From positions 33,613-97,612 of the forward strand of contig CALLKY010000032.1 of NCBI GenBank assembly GCA_938083135.1: a DNA stretch of 64,000 nt. Direction: 5' to 3'. Each line of letters opens with the position of its first letter. Within the stretch, counting starts at the first letter, position 1. Below the pieces are notes generated by a model, which searched no databases, was not told the origin of the DNA, and saw only the letters and a program-made list of their open reading frames with translations. The stretch is from an uncultured Alphaproteobacteria bacterium (GTDB taxonomy: Bacteria; Pseudomonadota; Alphaproteobacteria; Bin95). Both the position numbers and the translations under genes were made by a program. Below are positions 62,450 through 64,000 of this stretch, one piece after another.

Positions 62450-63148
62450 ATGTCGGAAGAGACTGTTCCTGACCGTAAATCAGGGCTTGCAGGCCATCGG
62501 CAACGCTTGCGCAAGCGCTTCATGGACGGCGGGCCAGACGCTGTCGCTGATTACGAGCTGCTAGAACTTATTCTATTTCTGGCCATTCCACGCGCAGACA
62601 CTAAGCCCATCGCCAAGGCATTGATTGACCGCTTTGGCAGCTTTGCTGAAGCGGTAAGCGCATCCCCGCCAGAGCTACAGCAGGTCAAAGGCATGGGCGA
62701 GGCTGGCGTCGTCGCGCTGAAGACGATTGCGGCGGGCGCAGAACGCCTGACCCGGGAGGTAGCGCAGGCGCAGCCCATACTATCCTCATTCCAGGCGGTC
62801 GTTGATTATTGCCGTGTCGCCATGGCCCGCCAACCTGTCGAACAATTCCGCGTATTGTTCTTGGACAAACAGAACTGCCTGATCCGGGATGAGGTGCAGG
62901 GTGAAGGAACGATTGACCAAACGCCGGCATATCCCCGCGAAGTGATTCGCCGAGCTTTGGAACTTGGTTCCACTGCAGTGATCTTAGCCCACAACCACCC
63001 ATCCGGCGATCCGAAGCCATCAAAAGCTGATGTGACGCTGACAAATGCAATCGCCAAGGCAGGGGATGCCATTGGGGTTGAGGTACTGGATCACATCATC
63101 GTTGGCAGGAAAGGCCATGTCAGCCTGAAAGCCGGGCGTTATTTCTAG
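62450..63148 (+). CDS. radC: RadC family protein (JAMM domain)
   Basis: A 232-residue protein with an N-terminal helix-hairpin-helix part (DYELLELILFLAIPRADTKPIAKALIDRFG) and a C-terminal JAMM/Mov34 zinc site: EGTIDQTPAYPREVIRRAL followed by ILAHNHPSGDPKPSKADVTLT (HxH-x-D near residue 180). Despite the name, its DNA-repair role is not firmly established. It starts eight bases after map and ends 4 bp inside the convergent DUF6492-like gene. Nothing appears damaged. Confidence 0.93.
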   Translation: MSEETVPDRKSGLAGHRQRLRKRFMDGGPDAVADYELLELILFLAIPRADTKPIAKALIDRFGSFAEAVSASPPELQQVKGMGEAGVVALKTIAAGAERLTREVAQAQPILSSFQAVVDYCRVAMARQPVEQFRVLFLDKQNCLIRDEVQGEGTIDQTPAYPREVIRRALELGSTAVILAHNHPSGDPKPSKADVTLTNAIAKAGDAIGVEVLDHIIVGRKGHVSLKAGRYF

Positions 63149-63999
63149 CGCCTGAGAAGCTTTTGCCACCATGATGCTTTTCTGATTGATACCGCAGCTG
63201 GTGCCCCCAGCAGGTCCTCAGCCTCCGCTTCAGTCATGAGGTCCCGGCCTAACCAAAGCCGCATCAACGCCTCCCGATCTGCCTGCAAAAATGTGCCACG
63301 CCTTTGCTGGTGCACCGCAAAGAACGGTCCGCCCAATCGCAGAAACCGCTCTATGTGCCGCTACAGCGTCGGCGGCCCATGTTTCCAAATCGTTGCAGGC
63401 CAGGGCAGTGAGGAATCGTACATCGCATCCGCCGCGCCATGCTGACTGAGAACATAGGCATAGAGCAGGTAGAATTCAGTGTAGCGCTTGCGGCGCCGGA
63501 AAAGCGCTTCCAGGTTATCACCGCGCGCCTCAATGTCCGCTAGCATTGCTCTCAATGTGTCAGCGCGCATTGGATAAGGTGTGTATGTCAGCGGGCCAAG
63601 TTCCTCCAGCCACTGAAGAGACACCCTGAAATAGTCTAGGCTGTGTGCCAGCCAGCGACGGTCATGGCGGAGCTTCTTCTGGGTGTAGATTGTCCGGGCG
63701 CGACCGTCTTCCGTGAAGAAAGACCCGTAATCCACCGGCCCCAGGAAATGGTTTTTGCCGTCCAACCACACGATCCATTCATCAGCCAAAGCAGCACCCG
63801 CCAACAATTTCAGCACCTGTTGACTACGCCAGCCCGGCAAAGCGCTCGGCGCATCAAGAAAATCCGCTGTGGTCTTAACCTGAACCAGCGGGCGATGCGG
63901 CCCATAGGCGTCCAGATTGGCGTTGAGGTAACCCAGGCAAGCCTCGCCTGAGGGGTCGTTGGCGATAACCGTAATGCTAAGCGGCACGTCTACGGCCAT
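63145..63999 (-). pseudogene. DUF6492-like gene interrupted by an in-frame TAG
   Basis: From ATG 63999 the frame reads 212 residues with a glycosyltransferase-like opening (VPLSITVIANDPSGEACLGYL), GWRSQQVLKLLAGAALADEWIVWLDGKNHFL and SLPWPATIWKHGPPTL, then TAG at 63363-63361. Immediately after the stop the same frame continues without a break for 71 more codons (RHIERFLRLGGPFFAVHQQR, then ADREALMRLWLGRDLMTEAE and KASWWQKLLRR) to a stop at 63145, giving a coherent C-terminus. A single base change or a sequencing error would restore a protein of about 284 residues. Readthrough is possible but unsupported. The start could lie beyond the window edge. The function is unknown. Confidence 0.65.
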
Positions 64000-64000
64000 G

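Overview
The window looks like an ordinary chromosomal stretch of a free-living, aerobic alphaproteobacterium, probably of the Rhodospirillales or marine type. The signs are moderate-to-high GC, densely packed genes with many 1-8 bp overlaps, a gshA/rsmE/ubiA neighbourhood, a plant-type glutamate-cysteine ligase, a PhaB acetoacetyl-CoA reductase, CaiB-type CoA-transferases, a glutamate synthase gltBD pair and a long-form CbiX cobaltochelatase. I found no rRNA, tRNA, insertion sequence, prophage or CRISPR array.

Layout. 1-2.4 kb: 3' end of a secreted FG-GAP/RTX protein. 2.5-11 kb: CoA-transferase, PhaB, DsbA/HCCA-isomerase-like protein, class III aminotransferase, small outer-membrane protein, alkaline-phosphatase-like enzyme, and a convergent Bcr/CflA pump and LysR regulator. 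11.1-17.5 kb: cobalamin block, with cbiX-cobH-cobL-cobI-cbiG/cobJ tightly overlapped on the minus strand and cbiB/cobD divergent. 17.5-26.4 kb: acyl-CoA dehydrogenase, a translationally coupled run (two MFS transporters, alpha/beta hydrolase, tiny lipoprotein, enoyl-CoA hydratase), a periplasmic cyclophilin, then an MFS/M20-amidohydrolase pair. 26.4-31.9 kb: CREST membrane protein divergent from a TetR regulator, an untranslated structured locus, gshA, rsmE, ubiA and a methyltransferase. 32-35.5 kb: small membrane and PilZ-like proteins, a pteridine-reductase-like SDR, a stand-alone response regulator and a TauE/SafE transporter. 35.6-40.6 kb: orphan TAXI binding protein, MFS, TrmH-type methyltransferase, quinone oxidoreductase and SDR. 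40.6-48.2 kb: structured leader, gltB, gltD, Bcr/CflA pump. 48.3-53.7 kb: minus-strand catabolic-looking operon (TcuA-like flavoprotein, beta-hydroxyacid dehydrogenase, MBL-fold remnant, MBL-fold hydrolase, two Opp/Dpp-type ATPases without permeases). 53.9-64 kb: an FkbM methyltransferase fused to a 2OG-oxygenase-like domain, a CoA-transferase divergent from an HMG-CoA-lyase-like enzyme, an EmrB-type pump, TerB/DnaJ protein, CinA-like protein, sfsA, map, radC, and a DUF6492-like gene interrupted by an in-frame TAG.

Functional themes are cobalamin synthesis, acyl-CoA and branched organic-acid catabolism, export (seven MFS transporters in 64 kb) and housekeeping. I see no defence or mobile system. 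The best candidates for new biology are the structured locus at 27.81-27.95 kb, the gltB leader, the FkbM/2OG fusion, the coupled MBL fragment, the apparent frameshift in a micro-gene at 32.05 kb and the amber-interrupted gene at 63.1-64 kb. All family names come from reading motifs by eye; no database search was run.
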